Shown: positions 20,073 through 35,400, counted from the first letter of the stretch. The stretch is 58,920 bases of DNA from Mesaphorura yosii (GCA_009869945.1 WIXG01000424.1:1-58920); one strand, 5' to 3'. Made by a program: numbers and translations. Notes: generated by a model not told the origin, from the sequence alone.

Positions 20073-23000
20073 TTACGGTCTGGGTTCTCACACTGAGGTG
20101 AAATTACACCATGGCAAGCTTTCTTACGTTTTATAGTAGAACGTGTTTGTCTTGACGGAGTGTACTCTGCGATGGTGCATCAGTACGTTACGCTACGTTT
20201 CCCACAGAATATTAGAGTCCGATGTACTGCGCCGTGCCGTGCCATTCCAAGAATTTGAAGACGAAATTGTTATAATATATGTATTGAGCAGGCAAGAGTA
20301 AACAAGAGAAAACTCAATGCATAGTTTATCAACTTCAAAGTCAGAGGAGACCGAAAGCTGAGCAAGACACCACGGAAAAGGAAAAATACGTGAGCTTGGT
20401 CCAGCACAGTATTCGTTTCCCACGTCGTTTCAGAACTTGGTGGAGAAAGTCTCAGTTTACTCCGACGTGGGCAAGGGGAAAGGATTCCAGTTTCCTACTT
20501 CACCGCGTACGAAACTTGCCTTCTCATCTTTCACTTTCTCTCTAAAGCAAGCAGTTTGGGCGGCGGACAATGACTTCAGCGTAATATAAAAGCATTTAAT
20601 TCTACAATGAGTCTCAAGTGCTCTGGTCTTCGACGAATTATTTGAGGCATCAACTAACAATGTTTCATTAAAGGGAAAAGTCAAGAAATTCGAAATTAGC
20701 TCCTTTTATTTTATCTGGAATATAATTTCCCGTCCTGTTTAATTTGTAACTCGGAGCAGTTTCACGAGCATGACTCTCTGCATGCCTGCATGAAACGGTG
20801 TCCTTTTGTTTACTGTCCGTAGAATTGAACTTACGCGACGGGAAGAGGCAACGAGCGGCGCTATTTTGTTTGCGATCTTCTAATGGACTTCTAACTGACG
20901 TCTAGACATGAGATAAATAAGAGTGTCTGGAAGGTCCACAACAAAGGACTCATGGTAATCCCTCTTCTTCAATCCCTGACAGAAATTTACCTGAACTCAA
21001 CTTTGTGTTCCCGTTGCTGGTACTCATAACAAAGTAGTGGCCGGCCTTTCTCGTGATGTTATATACTCATGCTCCAAATGTACTTTCTCGTTCATTTCAA
21101 TCTGCCAATGTTCAGAATTGTTCGTCGTTTAAAAGAGAATATAAACTTTCTCCATCTAATAAATCGAGTTATAGTTTTAATTCTTGTTAAGCCTGGATAA
21201 TCAAATTCAATTCAGGGAAATTAGAAGGTTCATAAAATTGAACAGGTTTTTCAAGAAGTTCAGATTTTGTTGGAGATTATCAGCTTACCCACAGAATATT
21301 ATTCCAGAAAGTATGGGATTCCAATTGTATATTCCTGGTTGCAGGAGATTGTTTCCCTGGCCGTAAGAAGAAAAGGAGAGATGAAGAAGCTGCAGCATGG
21401 CAATTTTATATGAAGATTGCTAACCTAAAGTGTTTTGACTAGTCGAAGGAAAGCGACAAGCCGGGCAGCCATCATCAATTATTCAAGTCATTTGATACAG
21501 ATTGAAGAACCTCTTCTAAGCTTGCTTGTTCCAAGCTCTTCACGTGTGTATGCACTCTAATAATAAGCGCCGTATCACATTGCTAGCCTGCAAGGACCAA
21601 AGTTATGCGAAATACGCCAATATAAATATCAATTAACGTCACATTGATAGCGTATAACATCATAATAAAGTTTCCGTTCCATGTCCCTACCACGCGAGTT
21701 GATACGCTAACGTCACGAATGTGGAGAACTTTGTACCAAAGTGACACAATACCGCAGCCAGCAACCAGTTCACTTTGCATCCCGATTAAGCAGAAACAGT
21801 TCAGCGTATTTGTTCTTGGGCTTCGGCACTTGTGAAAAGAAAGACAAGCTATATTCTGAAGATTGGACGACTGACTAAAGTCAGCGGTATCAAATTGCTG
21901 TCGTGAGAAGAGGTACACGAGAGAAAGCTAAATTTGTGCAGTGGTAGACGCCAACGATTTCCTCAACGGGGTATGCGTTTCAGCTTCGGTCTTTAAATAA
22001 GACTTGAATTGGTTCGCAATCATCTGAGCCTAAAGAACTGGTAAACGGAATGAAATACGAGTCACTTGTCTGAAACCTCTCTCTCTTCACGCTACAGCTG
22101 CTGTATGAATTGACGGGCGTTGTGAGGACAGGTAAATTATTCACAACACCTTCTCATAAAGTATTCAACCAGTAATAGCGTCTCATTCAATTCAAAACTG
22201 TGCACAACTGATTTCCACTTTTCCGCCCTCGTGCACCGAATTTCCGCGCACGATACACTTGAGACAGGCTCTTTCGGTTTAATATACAAGTTAAATTTAA
22301 CTTGGATGTTTCCGCTTCTCAATTTTCAGAATCTATCATTTGAGTGCAATGAGACGTGGTGCTCTTAGACATGAAATTCACTCAGTACGAGAGGTCGATA
22401 CGCTTTGGACACCGTGACTGTGACAGCTTCAATGTGCAGCGCCCAAAATCATCGCCAATCGATAGTTTAAGATGTAGGAAATACGCGTGGGTCTCAATCG
22501 CAGGCAGCAGAACTAATTTTGAGTTTATTCCATTTTTTAGTTCCAGTGCTAGATACCGAAGACAGTTCACGTACGACAATTACTAATTTAGCACGTTCTA
22601 ATTGTTAAGCTTAAAATGATTTTAGGAGTACTCATCTAATTGTAGCTGTGACTAGACTACTCGTAATATCACATACACCTTATAGAGACTTTGTGCTTAG
22701 CAGCAAGCCCCGTACCAAAATAGAACTGAAATCTTGTACACTATAAATAGCATGACTTTTCCCCTCTTCCCTCAATAAATAAAATAACTTCAGTATTGGA
22801 GTTTTGGCGTTTCATTTGACCAGCAGCATTCTTTCCCACCTTTATTGACATTTATGGTTGGTGAAATACGAAGCTAATTCATTGATACTTCGAACATATC
22901 CACTACTTGGTGGGGTTTTGAAGTATTCATTTAGCTGAAGATAGACTTCGATTTAGTAGCTCTATATTTTTTCGCCGTGAAAATAAATTCATAATAGATT

Positions 23001-23239
23001 CTAAGCTGCATTTGCCACTGTACTTGTATCACATCAAATTTGACAAAACACCGCCCTTCACACATACGACAGCTACACAAAATACGATCCCTTACTTCAA
23101 GCGACGCAGTTTTGACAAGTTTTACTAAGATGCCTTTGGAATCTTCTAAATTGTGGTCACATGCCCAGCATTAATTGCTCGAAACGTCTTATCTGCAATA
23201 CTCTAATGTCTATTTCACTTAATTATAGTTAAACATTTC
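20073..23239. other. Intergenic stretch plus TMTC1 3' UTR
   Basis: Only short frames without recognisable domains occur here. The right end should be TMTC1 3' UTR on the minus strand. I see no RNA gene or transposon coding sequence. Confidence 0.5.
22841..22846 (-). promoter_or_regulatory. Poly(A) signal candidate for TMTC1
   Basis: TTTATT on plus is AATAAA on minus, about 400 nt downstream of the TMTC1 stop codon. It is the nearest canonical hexamer I found on that strand. Confidence 0.4.
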
Positions 23240-23443
23240 TTAGCGGTACACGAACCGGAGATCTTTGCCGGGTCCCGCTGGCTTGTTTGAACTGGCCCTA
23301 GAAGGTGATTCCGCTCCCGGGGAAGAGGACTCGAATTCTGTCTGTGCTCGCTTCAGTTTTTCGATGTTACCCAATATGACCGTATTCGTCGGCTCCATTG
23401 AAAGGGCTGTCTTGTAGTGCAAGTAGGCTTGATTGTAGTTGCT
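23240..23443 (-). CDS. TMTC1: TMTC1 exon 15 (last TPR, C-terminus)
   Basis: The acceptor TCCTCAG is followed by [20 protein letters not shown] and [13 protein letters not shown] Ser/Pro-rich tail follows, ending LRFVYR and TAA at 23242-23240. Confidence 0.92.
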   Translation of the reverse strand, partial: SNYNQAYLHYKTALSMEPTNTVILGNIEKLKRAQTEFESSSPGAESPSRASSNKPAGPGKDLRFVYR

Positions 23444-26400
23444 CTGAGGACATAATTAAAGAAAACAGTTTCAGAATGTAGTCGTGATGTGGTAGTGAGC
23501 TGCTTTAGGGCGCAGGGAAACGTCGGGGGCTTTAGTAGAGTTTCGACATAGCTTTCCGATAAAACCGTTGTCATAATCAACTGTCAACGCTTATAGTGGA
23601 TGAAATTAAAAACTGAAAAAAGAACGTTGAAATTCAATACAGCAGGCTTCAAAGCGCGACGTGCTTCATCCTCAGTGGAGTATAGCCCGAAGCGAGGCAG
23701 AAATTATAGTCTATTCGTCATTGTCAACCTCAAAACGGAAAAGGGAAAAGTCGCAGGTTGAAAAAGGCTGCTTATTATTTTTTACTAGCAGTGAGACTTA
23801 GTAGAATTGCTTCCCATCAGATTCATTGGAAATTCATTCGACCAGCATATCGCCATAGGCAAACCTCCTGACAATGTTACTACAGTACTACGTTGAATTA
23901 AAAGATTTTGCTTTGTTACCTGTTTTGTCGAATCTAAGCAATCATTGGTTAACTTTACGGGTGTTGAAGCCAATTAATTGAGAACTCGTCAGATGCTGGG
24001 GATTTTTTATTCTTGTTGCAGGTACGGAGCCAGAAAGCGCGTCGAAAGAAAGCAGGAAGACTCAGTAAAGTAGATTCTGAAAGGTTTGTGTGGGTGCTTT
24101 CTCTTACTTTTAAAATCACATCGTTCCAGACGTCATCCAAACCGCGTAGAGTGCATGTGCAAGGACTTTAGTACAGTGTTCACGTAAAAGGTGAGTGAAA
24201 ATCAGAGTTTACGTTGACTATAATGATAATGGAATGAGAATGAAGCCAAGCGAGAAGCCGGATTGAAACTCGTAGTTCGAAACATGTTTTCACAATTTAT
24301 GCTCCTAACAATGCAAGTGATACAACAGTTAATAATATTGATGTTTTCAAAGCAGGAGAGTCAAGAGAGACAGAAAAATGGATCTATTGTCTCATCCCAT
24401 TACGAAATAAAAAATTCAAAGTGAAAAAATGAAAATGAGGAACGGCAAGGAGAAAAAAGCTGCTAACGACTTCCTTCATCTTTCTTCTCCCATCTTCATC
24501 AACATCATCATCATTACCACTTTATGCGTCAGGCAAACTTTCCAATGTAATAATTTTAGAGGTTTAGACATATTTTAGACGCAATATTTGCATTAAAACA
24601 TGTGCTCGGCTCGCCGCTGTGTGCGTCTCATCATTACTATCTTCTTGGATAGAAAAGGCATTAAGCAGGAGAAACGAAGCAATTCTTGTACAACGAGTCC
24701 GTGCTTTCATCGCGCGCACATTCCCCCTCTCCAAATTCAGCACACTCAACATCATTAACTTTCTTTCTTCCACGTTCGCACTTTGTTATAATTGTCTCTC
24801 GCACTGCTCTCGCAGTTTCAGCTGAAAAGCCAGGCTGTCATCATTCTTTGTCGCGTTTTTAAACCGAGGTTTGGTACTGACAAGATCTCCATCGTGGCGC
24901 AACTGATCAAGTTGCTGAATATTCGGGATGGAGAATTATTCAAATCAAACTCGTCTGGCTTAAACTTCTTCTTTCTAGTTCGACCCTTGAGTCATTTTAA
25001 CAAGCAGGCACTTGGATTGTGCATCCACGATTGAAAGAGAAACAAAATCCGATTTGTGAGAAAGCCCGAGTTTTGATAAGATTCGACTTTAATAGACTTC
25101 AGCGCACTGCGGAGAAGCCTACAATTATCCAATAACGATTATCCAAGTATATTTTTTCACACACAAGATTCTAATCTAATAAGGGTAGTTTTTATCACTG
25201 AAGCAATGCTTGCCTGCTTTGTTGTCTGTCAATATCCGATACCGTGTACACAACACGCACGACTACTTTTTCATTTAATCAATCCCCATAAAAAGAACCC
25301 AATTGGGAAAAGTAAAAGTGGAAAAGTGAGATCGATTCAGGAAGTTTTTATAAATCGCATTATTAATACAGTGGAGAAAGAGTGAATTGAGGGGGCGAGA
25401 ACAAGGCGACACAAGAGGGTCTGTGCCTGCACGCGAGTACGCGAAAGGGTTGATGAAAGGGTGAACTCGGAATTTCTAATTTGCATACAGCCGTGCGCCT
25501 CTGCTTGCTCCGTTTCTTAAATTTGAGTTGTCACCGGGTGTACATCAATGTACATGACATTGACAGAAGAGGAGTGCTTGAATTAAGTTACTCATGCAAA
25601 TGCACAGCCGTCTTTACACAGAAAAATCTAATTCAATTTATACAAAACGGTCACACCGAGAAAAATGTGCACTCAGTTTCACCGTTGGGGGAGCACATGC
25701 TGGTAAATTATTAATTGGTTTGAAAATGCAATCTGTTCTTGTATAGTTTAATCCCTCAAGAAGCCAAACCTCGACGCGGTGTGACATACGTTCGACTAGG
25801 GCACACTTTTGCAATGTTTTCCAATAATTCAATGGTTAAATATGAAAGCAGCAATTTAAATATTAAATTTCTCGCAAACATGATTCATTGTCTAAACATG
25901 AAACTCAGTTCTCTGTGCATTCGACGTTTAATTTTGGGTCTGGAGTCACCTCCAAGTTTAAGAGAAAGCTTCCGGTGACAAGACTTACCATAAGATGATA
26001 AATGGCTCCGATATTGGTGTGCGCTTGAACCGAGTTTGGATTGAATTTGATTGCCATTCCGTAGTACTAAATTAAGAAAGAGACAAATTAAGAAATGAGC
26101 AATGTCAGCCGTTGGATTTATGTTTGGTAACAATTTTGCTGCAGTCGAAGGACTAAAGAAAATACATTCATCATCAACGATGAACTAATTGAAAAATAAA
26201 GAAGGGAAAGTTTTGAAAGAGCAAATTGACAGTGGAAGTGGAAGGAGAAATGGCTTCCAAATGCCAACTGAAATCGTTCGTTACAGCCGAACCAAAATCA
26301 CTTCCATCTGTTGTAGCTCTCTTTTACTCTCGACTGAACTATTCCAGCTATCCTCACAAAAGGTAGTCAACTTTGGCTAGGGATAGGAAACGGCAAAGCA

Positions 26401-29400
26401 AATGTCGATTCAAACACTGGAATTTACTGACACCAAGAATATTAGAGTGTTTTCAACGACTTTTGACCTTAAAAAGTAACCTTCAAACCTGAGTCCCAAG
26501 TTCTGATTATTGTGAAGAAGATTCATTTCTCAAATGAGGATTAAAAAGTTATCGCAATGATGAACAAATTCAACCATCCCGGAGGAGTTAACTAAAGCGG
26601 GACAGGCTTTATATCGAGCGACCACGGTTTAAGCGAATGCTTAATTAGAATGACAACACCAGGAGAAGAGGAAAGAAACATACGTTTGCAGCAGATTGGA
26701 CAGCATCCATGCTGTGCATCAGATTTCCCAAATGAGAGTAAAACTGCGCACACAAAACAGGATTATGTGGGCAGAAGTCACCGAGAGCACGCTGCAGAAT
26801 GTCAAATGCCTCTGCCGTTCGATTCTGCCCCTCCAGAAGCGTGGCCAGCAGAAGGGTTGCCATCGCATGATCAGGATCGTCCTTCGGAATGGTTTTCAGC
26901 ATCTCCTCAGCATCGGACCAACGGCGAACATCCATCAGAAACTGTGCCTTTGTGGCGAAGAAATCATCGAACAAACTATAATTTGCATTCTAATTCCAGA
27001 TTCATGATGTGAAATGAAAGACAAGAATGAAACATTTTTACTAGTTTGGCTTTGCGCGTAAATTATATTAATATTTTTAGCTGCTCATTTGCGAAAGTTA
27101 TTCGGCGCGATCTTTTGTCTTTTGCTTGTCACTCTGAATTTCAGGAAAGTCAAACAAAGGGACTCATTAAGTTTGAAAACGAAGTTTCTCTTTTTGTCCA
27201 TTCAGTTATAGTTAACTTTGCTTGCTGCAAAGGCAGACAGAGAAACTTATATTTAACGTAGTACAGAAATTTGAAATCGGGTTTTATAATGTAAATAAAG
27301 TCGGGAATGAAAGAACTCAAGCGCTTGCTTTCTCTACCTTTTTGTTCGCTTGCTGCTTGTGGTTTTCTTTCACAAGAGTCGAACGAATAATGAGCGCTCG
27401 TCAGCAACAAATAAAAAGATTAAAAGGCAGTATGCAGAGTCTATCGAGGTCTGATACTTGCAGATTGACTGCAGGTACACGGCAAAAATGCTTATGCATT
27501 GCAGATTGTTCGCCCGCTTGAGCAGAATCCTGCACCGTGGCGTCGCGCAGAGGTCCGGGTGAAGGTGAATGCGAACGGTAGATAAATAAACTTAATAAAC
27601 GCTGTTGATTGTGCTCTGCTTGCTCCGGTTAGGTTATGCGGGTAGCAGGGACCGGCATAGCATGGCAGACAGGAAGGTAAACTCTGAATACAATAGTGAG
27701 GCATTACAATGTTGTAGATACTTACATAATGGATCTTGTAGAATGAATTGGACTCTTCAACAAGTCGCTCGAACAATGAGTTGGCTTCCAAAACTTTCCC
27801 TTTCTCTTTGTAATTAATGGCAAGCATGTGGGCGATGCCGGAGTCAAAGTGGAGACTCAGCAACCTTTCATATTAAAATGCCGAAGTCATGATTAGCGAT
27901 CATCCAAGAATAATTGCACAAACTCCAGATTCAATGCACTTCCGAGTCAATCATCAGCAGTGCAGCAGTAGCAGTGCAGTGACAAAGAATCGTGCAAATG
28001 ACGAGTACACCGAGTGCCATGTAATTACAACGAGCAGCGACTGCACTCATGTCAGCATCGAACACACTCTTCACTTGGTTTCACTTTCTTCATTTCCTTT
28101 GTCTCAAAGAAACGCTTCATTTATTTCAATTTAACTTGAGAACTGTTGCACGCTCGCCTTCACTTTTCTTCAGTGCCAGTCAGCTGAAGACGGAGGCAAG
28201 ACAGTCAGTCTATTAACTTGTTGTTGAAATGTGAGTAAGGTTCGGTGGGATGACGTGGAAAATAAATAATCAACTACCAATAAAGAACAACAACGCAGGA
28301 CGAAGCAAGCACGGCACGGTTTGCCAGTGCACGTGCACAGCGAAAGTTTGTAAGAAAACAAAAGGAAAGGCAGGATGTAGACACTTCGAATGCACTCCGA
28401 CTTTCTTCTCTCTGTTCTCTTCAATTAAAAATGCCCAAACAACAATCTATTTATTTTCTCATTCTTTATTTGCCTCCTCTTTCTCGTTTCAAGAGTCAAG
28501 CTATTCATTATTGTCAGGTATACGTGTCTAGCTCCGCTCAAAGCCTGGTTTCATTACATCATGGCATAGCAGGATTCGTGCCTCGTGCTCATTCTCCCTT
28601 ATGTCCCGCTCCATTCCAAGTTTTAAATTACATTTTATGTTTTCTATTATTCCTTTTTCTTTGCCATTAGTCGCTTTCCTTTCTTCTCATCATCCACAAG
28701 ACTGATTTTAAATTACATCAATTTTCATCGCAATAAAAGATTTCTCCGTCTGCGTTTCATGTTCCGTATGAATACTGATGTGGTTAACTGCAGATTGCAC
28801 TCACAAGTCGTTGTCGCGAGTTGTAAACTGCAGACGGCAGTACTTCAAATGTTACTTAATAAAGTATTTATCATATGTTTGTACTTTAAGTGCTCTTTGA
28901 TTTCTCCCGGACTTTCTCGGCTTCTTCTCCCTTTCATTTCATTTGTAATCCAAACTTGAATGAACCTGTCATAACCATGCACACAAAACAGGTTAATTTA
29001 TGCTCTGAAACTGCAATTCAAATTACTCGACTCGCTTGAGTTTCTTGCATTGTGCTGATGATTTAAGCACAAATTTAACGAAACTAAATTTCCTGTACTA
29101 ATCAGGGCTTAACTTGTATAACTGCAAATTCAGCCTAACAAATACACATTGGGTGTGAATAGAAAAACGTGAAGCTAGACAGATTGTAGACCTGTTTCAG
29201 AATAATTTTTGCAACTATTCCAGATAAAGTTTGACAGTTCATAGTTCAACGTAAATTTCATCAGAAAATACGGTTTGGGTCACGTCTCATGTTCAATCGA
29301 CGTTTTGAAGTTATGAAGTCTTGCAAAAATTTAATTTGCTAAAATTTTTGAAGTCTCCAGTTCCGTTAAAATGGTTGTATCAAAAGCGAGAAGCAACTTA

Positions 29401-32400
29401 GCAACTAGGCTCTACAAAGTCATATTTGATAGTTGAACTAAAGTTAAGTTCTCCCAATAAAAACACATCCGAATAAACTTAGCTCGGAGTCGAAATAATT
29501 AAATTAGATTGAATTAATCTTGTTTCACTCGCGAAGAGAAAGCTCTTAGTTTCTAATTTTTTCCAGCAGTCCGACTAGAGCAAAGACAGCTCCCGCGATG
29601 TAATTCCATGCAAACACGCAATTATAGTGTGTCTGTGCGTGAAATCATAAGATTTAAAAAATTACTCTTTGAAATATTTAAACTTTATTCGGGTGTAGCG
29701 GAGTAAAGGAGAGGAGGCAAACCTAGGCAGGATTTGCTTCTTGTTCTCTTTCTGGCCGTGTCTGCTTCGTACTCACTCCCGACACTGTGGACTTTAATCC
29801 TTTTAACTTTGCAAGGAACATGAAGTTACATTTCGAATATGATTATGAATGAAAGTACGAAGGATTTTGTTGTAAAGTCGCTCCAACTTTTCCTGCTCTT
29901 GAGACGAAGCAAGACTAATTAAGACTTGGAAACAGTGCAGGAGCACGAGCAAGAGTCTTTTATGTCGAGTCACAGATATTTGGGAGTCTGAACTAAGGCG
30001 ATATTAATTTGGAATTTATTCATGTGAAAGGAAATGAAAACATGAGAGAAAGTTGAAAAGTCTTCGCTCGTGTGCATAATAACACGCACACACATATTTA
30101 TTACAACATGATGCGGGAAAGTTATGTTTTATTAAGAATGTGTGTTCCGCACAATGTTATCACCACAAATATTTTGTAAAACATTTTACGACATCATTTC
30201 TGGAGTGCTTTCCTTGCTAAGTCTATTAAATGTTTTATCAGCTCTGCCGCCATCGTTGCTACTGCTGCCGCAGCCGTATACACTGGAGTAAAGCGTAAAA
30301 GTAAAGTTTACTTACTGCTGGGAAAGTTGCACAAAAAGTTGTTGTGATCCTAATTTTGAAGCTAATTTGGCGCCTTGAAGAAGTGCCTGCATGTTCCAAG
30401 ACGGTTTAGTCAATGCCAGCAAATAGTGCGTGAGAGCCTCAGAACTTCGACCTGTCAGAATAAAATTATAATTCTTGTTAAGCTCAAACTCCAGACACAA
30501 AACTACAACTGATGCTTAATTCTTCCGATCTCAGTTCATACGGTTTGTCATTTGTGTTGAATGTTCCCGCTAACTGTTTCACTCTTCAAAGAATCACTTC
30601 ATGCGCTAGAAGACCACATAATTGCAATTTTTCTGATACCCGTGCCTATAAGTTAAGTAATTATAGACCCATATGCTCCGTAATATGTACTTCACTCGTT
30701 ATGAGATTGTCACACTTATTCAATCTTCATTAGGATTAAGATGGCGAACGTGTATTCTTATGGCTGTTGAAATGGCACGCGTTGAAGCGGAGCTAATCAG
30801 GGCGCCAGAATGGACCATTCGTTTCATATCATTCTACCTTTTTAATTTCTATGTCAAGTAATCCTATCTTTAGCACAGGTAAGGTATTTTTTCTGTCATA
30901 TTACAGTTGAGTCGATGTCGCGCTTAATTGAGATTCCCTGTCCCTGTGCAGAAAGCAGTATAAGACGGAGAAGAATTAGTCGAAATACCTCAGATAATAA
31001 CTATACAGCAGTGCTTTCACTGACGCCCGCCTGTAACGGTACAGTCACTTTAATCCCAGCTGTGTGATCCTCTGCCGTGTATTTTTGTGAAGGTCTAAAC
31101 ACTACACATAAGCACTCTCGTTTGTCCAGGCTCTAGACCTTCCTTTGCTAACGTGCAAAAATAAGGATTAAGAATTCGATTTGGGAAATTTTGTTGAACA
31201 GAGACCGTTGACATTAATTGAAATAATAGAACGATGTGCTCTGGAATGAAGCTCCAAAGCCCGCTGATTACAAAGATTACTGTGCATTGCACGGAGAATT
31301 GCACATCGATATCACGCAAGACCATCGGGCTCACTGGGTTTTTGCACAGAAGGTACGACGACGCACAAGTATTAATGAATGCTTTCATCAGCATATTTCC
31401 CATTTAATATAAAAATCAATACGAGAACAGTAAGCCGTTTATTCACTGATTTCAAGCATTAAACTGGAATTTCCTGGCTGGCGAGCTCGACATATTCATG
31501 GGCTTCGAGGGTAATAAGCGAATTTAGTTATGGAGAGTTCAAATAGAGCAATAACGAGAAATTGATCCCTGTGACTGCTACTCATCCTACAGCAAAGTGC
31601 ATTCCTTTGATGACGGCAAATTGAAGTACGGCAGGTTTCGAAATTCAACTAAAAGTTTGGGCTGATCACTTTTCCTTCACCATAAGACCGATGGAGAATG
31701 GATGAATTTAGAGCTTAGGTACTCAAAGCACGGAAGACGGACTGCAAAGACGAATTTATGCGACATGAAATCCATGAACTCAAAACAGGAAGGGAATTTA
31801 TTTCCCTCACAAGAAACTAATTCCTTTTATTCTTTTACACGTTGTTGAGTGTGCTTCCTAATCTGTCTGGTGTAACATGAGCGCTAGTATTTCGGTGAAG
31901 CGGAGTGGAAGGTAAAAGGTAAGATAAAGTATGACAAGGGACAAGAGTCTCTTCAGACGGAGAAGCTTTAAAGAAAGTGTGACTCACCCAACTCTTGCAG
32001 AAAAAGACCCAAATTAGTATGCAATTTGGATGGGGGCAGGTCTGAGCTAATCAATTTATGGAAGACGTTCTCGGCTTCACGAGTCTTGTTCAAGATATTG
32101 TAGCAGGCACCCAAATACTGTAGGGCTTCCACATGAGACGGGTCTATCTTCAGGCACTCTTCCAAATGCTTTGAGGCTTCCTCGTATCTCTCGTTCCGCC
32201 TGCAATAAAATTCACTCACTACAAATGTGAATAGGAGTCAATGCGCCCAGCAAATAACTGGAACAATATACACAAACAATTCCTCGAAATTTACACACGA
32301 AGTAAGTACCTCCACTTCTTGGCGAAGAAAGAAAAAACGTACATATTCGTGAGCTTGTTATTCTAATTACCAATGCTATTCAGAATGGTTCTTTGCAATC

Positions 32401-35400
32401 TTCAAAGCCCTATCTCAGAAACGAAAAGAAGGTACGATGCGATACAAGTAAGTCGGCGTGTTGAACGCCAGTGCAAGAGGGAAAATCCATTAAATCCCAT
32501 CTGGATCAGTTTGGACCTTCCTTCCCGTTTGTCTCTCTCCTTTCATCGTTTTCGAATTCCAAAGTTTTAAGCTTCCTCACACTTTCTTACATCAAGCACG
32601 TGCAGATAAGCAGTGTTTGTAAAGGTTTTAAACCCGAATCAGCTCATCGTCTTTTCTGGAAAACTTTAGCATCCTCTGTTTCACTGAATGTCTGCGAAGA
32701 TTAGCAGGTTGAGGAATTTTAATGGCGTGATTCGGCGTGGAACTCACAAATTGCACTACATCGATGCCAAGAATTTATATGCGTCTAGTATTAAAATGAG
32801 ATTTCGCTTTCACAGTATCTACGCGCACAGTTTAATTGTTAGATCATGCAAAGGATATCTTATCTTATCTCTGTGCCATAAAATCACAGCAAAATGCAGA
32901 ACTTTCATTGCGAGTTTGAAAAATGCGCAACAGAGTTTCGGAAACAATTATTGCATTTGCTGCCTAAATTAAGAGAATAAATGCCACCGTCTGGCGGTGT
33001 ACCGAGATTGGACTAAAGTTTCTTATTTTGCTTGAGCTTGGAAAGAGAAACAGTTAGGAAGTACATAGTTTTGTAATTTTGAACAAAACTCAAACAGAAA
33101 ACTCCATACGTGTAATGTTGTGATTAGAGAAAGTTTGGATCTTGTTTTTTTGCCGTTCATTTATTCGCCTCAACATTATTGCTCAGCTTTTCTCCTACTT
33201 TGCCTACGCTTTGGCGGAACTTACTTTTTCAATTTCCTCCTGCCTTCTTCGTCTTATATTACTTGGCTACAACTTTCTGTTCTTATTATAAATTGATGAT
33301 TTAACTTAAATTGGTTTTTGTAGTCTTATTGTAAATCGGCACAAACTTTACTATCCGCCTGCCCTTGCAGACGAGTTGCACAAGAAACCTTAACTTTCCC
33401 TTAAATTAACGTAAAACATTTTGCATTAATACGATTATTCTGACTTTTGCAAACATTATTCCACAAAGTTGGACTCAACTTGTCATTACTTATTAAAAAC
33501 CAAACCGTTATAAGAAAGTGAGAAACTGAACGCATAATTCCACCGCTGTGAGTTTGTTGGTAGTCCATATTTACCTGCTACACATGAGCTACAGTCGGCA
33601 CATAATGAAGCAATTTAGATTTTACAAATGGAAGCCTTACATGTAGATGACGCCAAGGTTGAAATGGGCTCCGTTGTGCTGCGGGTTGATACGAATGGCT
33701 CTGAGAAAGCAATTCCGCGCCGTTTCAAAATCCTCCGTCAGTGCACCCAAATTGTTGTGAGCACTCGCGTAATCCGGCTCCAAACTGTTGACAATCAAGA
33801 CAACAGAAAAATGTTGGTAATTTCAGGTGTATTCTCCGTCCAGGCATTAATTTAAATTGGTTCCCTGTTCTAGTCTTCCTATAATTGCTGGCAATGAGGA
33901 AACTATTCAGCAAGTTACCAGACATTGAGGTCTTAATTCAGGAGAATGTAATCAGCTATAAACATTCACGATTTCTATATTATCAGTAATTTATACTCGC
34001 GTATTGATCCGGTGTAATTGTGATGAAGGAACTTATTCCATTAGGAATGTTTCCCAGTCTCCATTTCAATCGTGTATCTACTCGAGCGTCAATTCTTACA
34101 CAATATTGTCATCATACAAGCTCACCCAATTTGCATGTCCGTTGGAGTGAATAAATAACCCTTTCCTTGCTATTAATCATTATTGTTACACTGTGCCGAC
34201 AATACTAGCTGAATGCTTCTGCAATGACAAGCGGAGAAAGCTGCCTTCATGCTTGAGTTATAATTCTGTTGAAAGTAAATCATATATCTTCAATAAGCTT
34301 GTTGTATGCCTGCATTATGATATGATACCCAATCTCCTGCATTACTCAAAAACAGTGCCATCGTAATCCTAGGCACTTGGGTGTTGAATGCGTTAACGTT
34401 CTTGTGGAAGTGTTTAATGATGGTGCGGTTCGCTTGGATTAATCTGATAAAATTAAAAGATGCCATAACCAATCGCAGCAACATGCAGGGCACGTTCCCG
34501 GCCCCTTTGGCTTGGCGTGCCAGTGAGGTCATATGTTTCATGAATAATAATGACATACTAATTCGCGTAACTGAATTAATTTTTACATTAAAATGTTAGA
34601 AAACCTCAGACACTACGCTGGCGGCCCTGGCTTGTATATGCGTGTGTGTGTAATGGGATAGCATGCTCGCATTTTATTTCACAGTCATAAACAATAAATC
34701 TAGTTTATTATGGCATTCTCCTTTGTCCCGTGCTCGGCATAAACGTTGAAGCTAGATCGTACGCGTGCGTATGAATTATGCACTGAGTAAGGAAATGTAA
34801 GCAAATTGCTCATCATCATCATCACTTACTCTGACTTTTATTGTTATTACCCATTCATAATACAATGAAGACATAACACAGGAGATCGGAGATACGAGCA
34901 TGAAAAGAAGGCGAAGGGAAAGGAGCCAAAAATGGAATGCAAAATAGAAAAATGCGCATATGGAACAAGGAATGGGGAAGAAGAAGCGAAGAGAAAGAAG
35001 CGACGAAGATGGGAGTGGAGGAAAAAGGAGAAAGAAAGTGGAGAAGACTTACGATATGGCAATCTTGTAGTGGTTCACAGCTGTCTCTGTATTCCCCAAA
35101 TCCTTCTGTAAATTTGCATAATTGTAATGAACTTTCGCATTCCCGGAGTTTTCTCGAAGTCCTGATCTATATTTAACCATTACATGGAATAAAATAGAAT
35201 AAAAAAAATTATAATAGTAATCTTGATCATAATCATGACAATGCAATGGCACAAGTTCGAGAAGTATCATATGCTTGAGATGAGGCGAAAGCAGAAGGAA
35301 GCGGTCCGCGTAATATTTTGCGCAATATTTATTATTAATGCCGACGCAGCGTAAAAAAAATGTACCAGAAAGACATAGGAAATGAAATCCGGCTTGACTT

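Noticed and set aside
24474..24525. TCATCATC simple repeats as a possible microsatellite
   Set aside because: Only a few imperfect repeats; too short to call a meaningful feature.
26650..27012. Two plus-strand open frames of 103 and 120 codons
   Set aside because: Antisense shadows of TMTC1 exon 13, which has clear TPR coding on minus.
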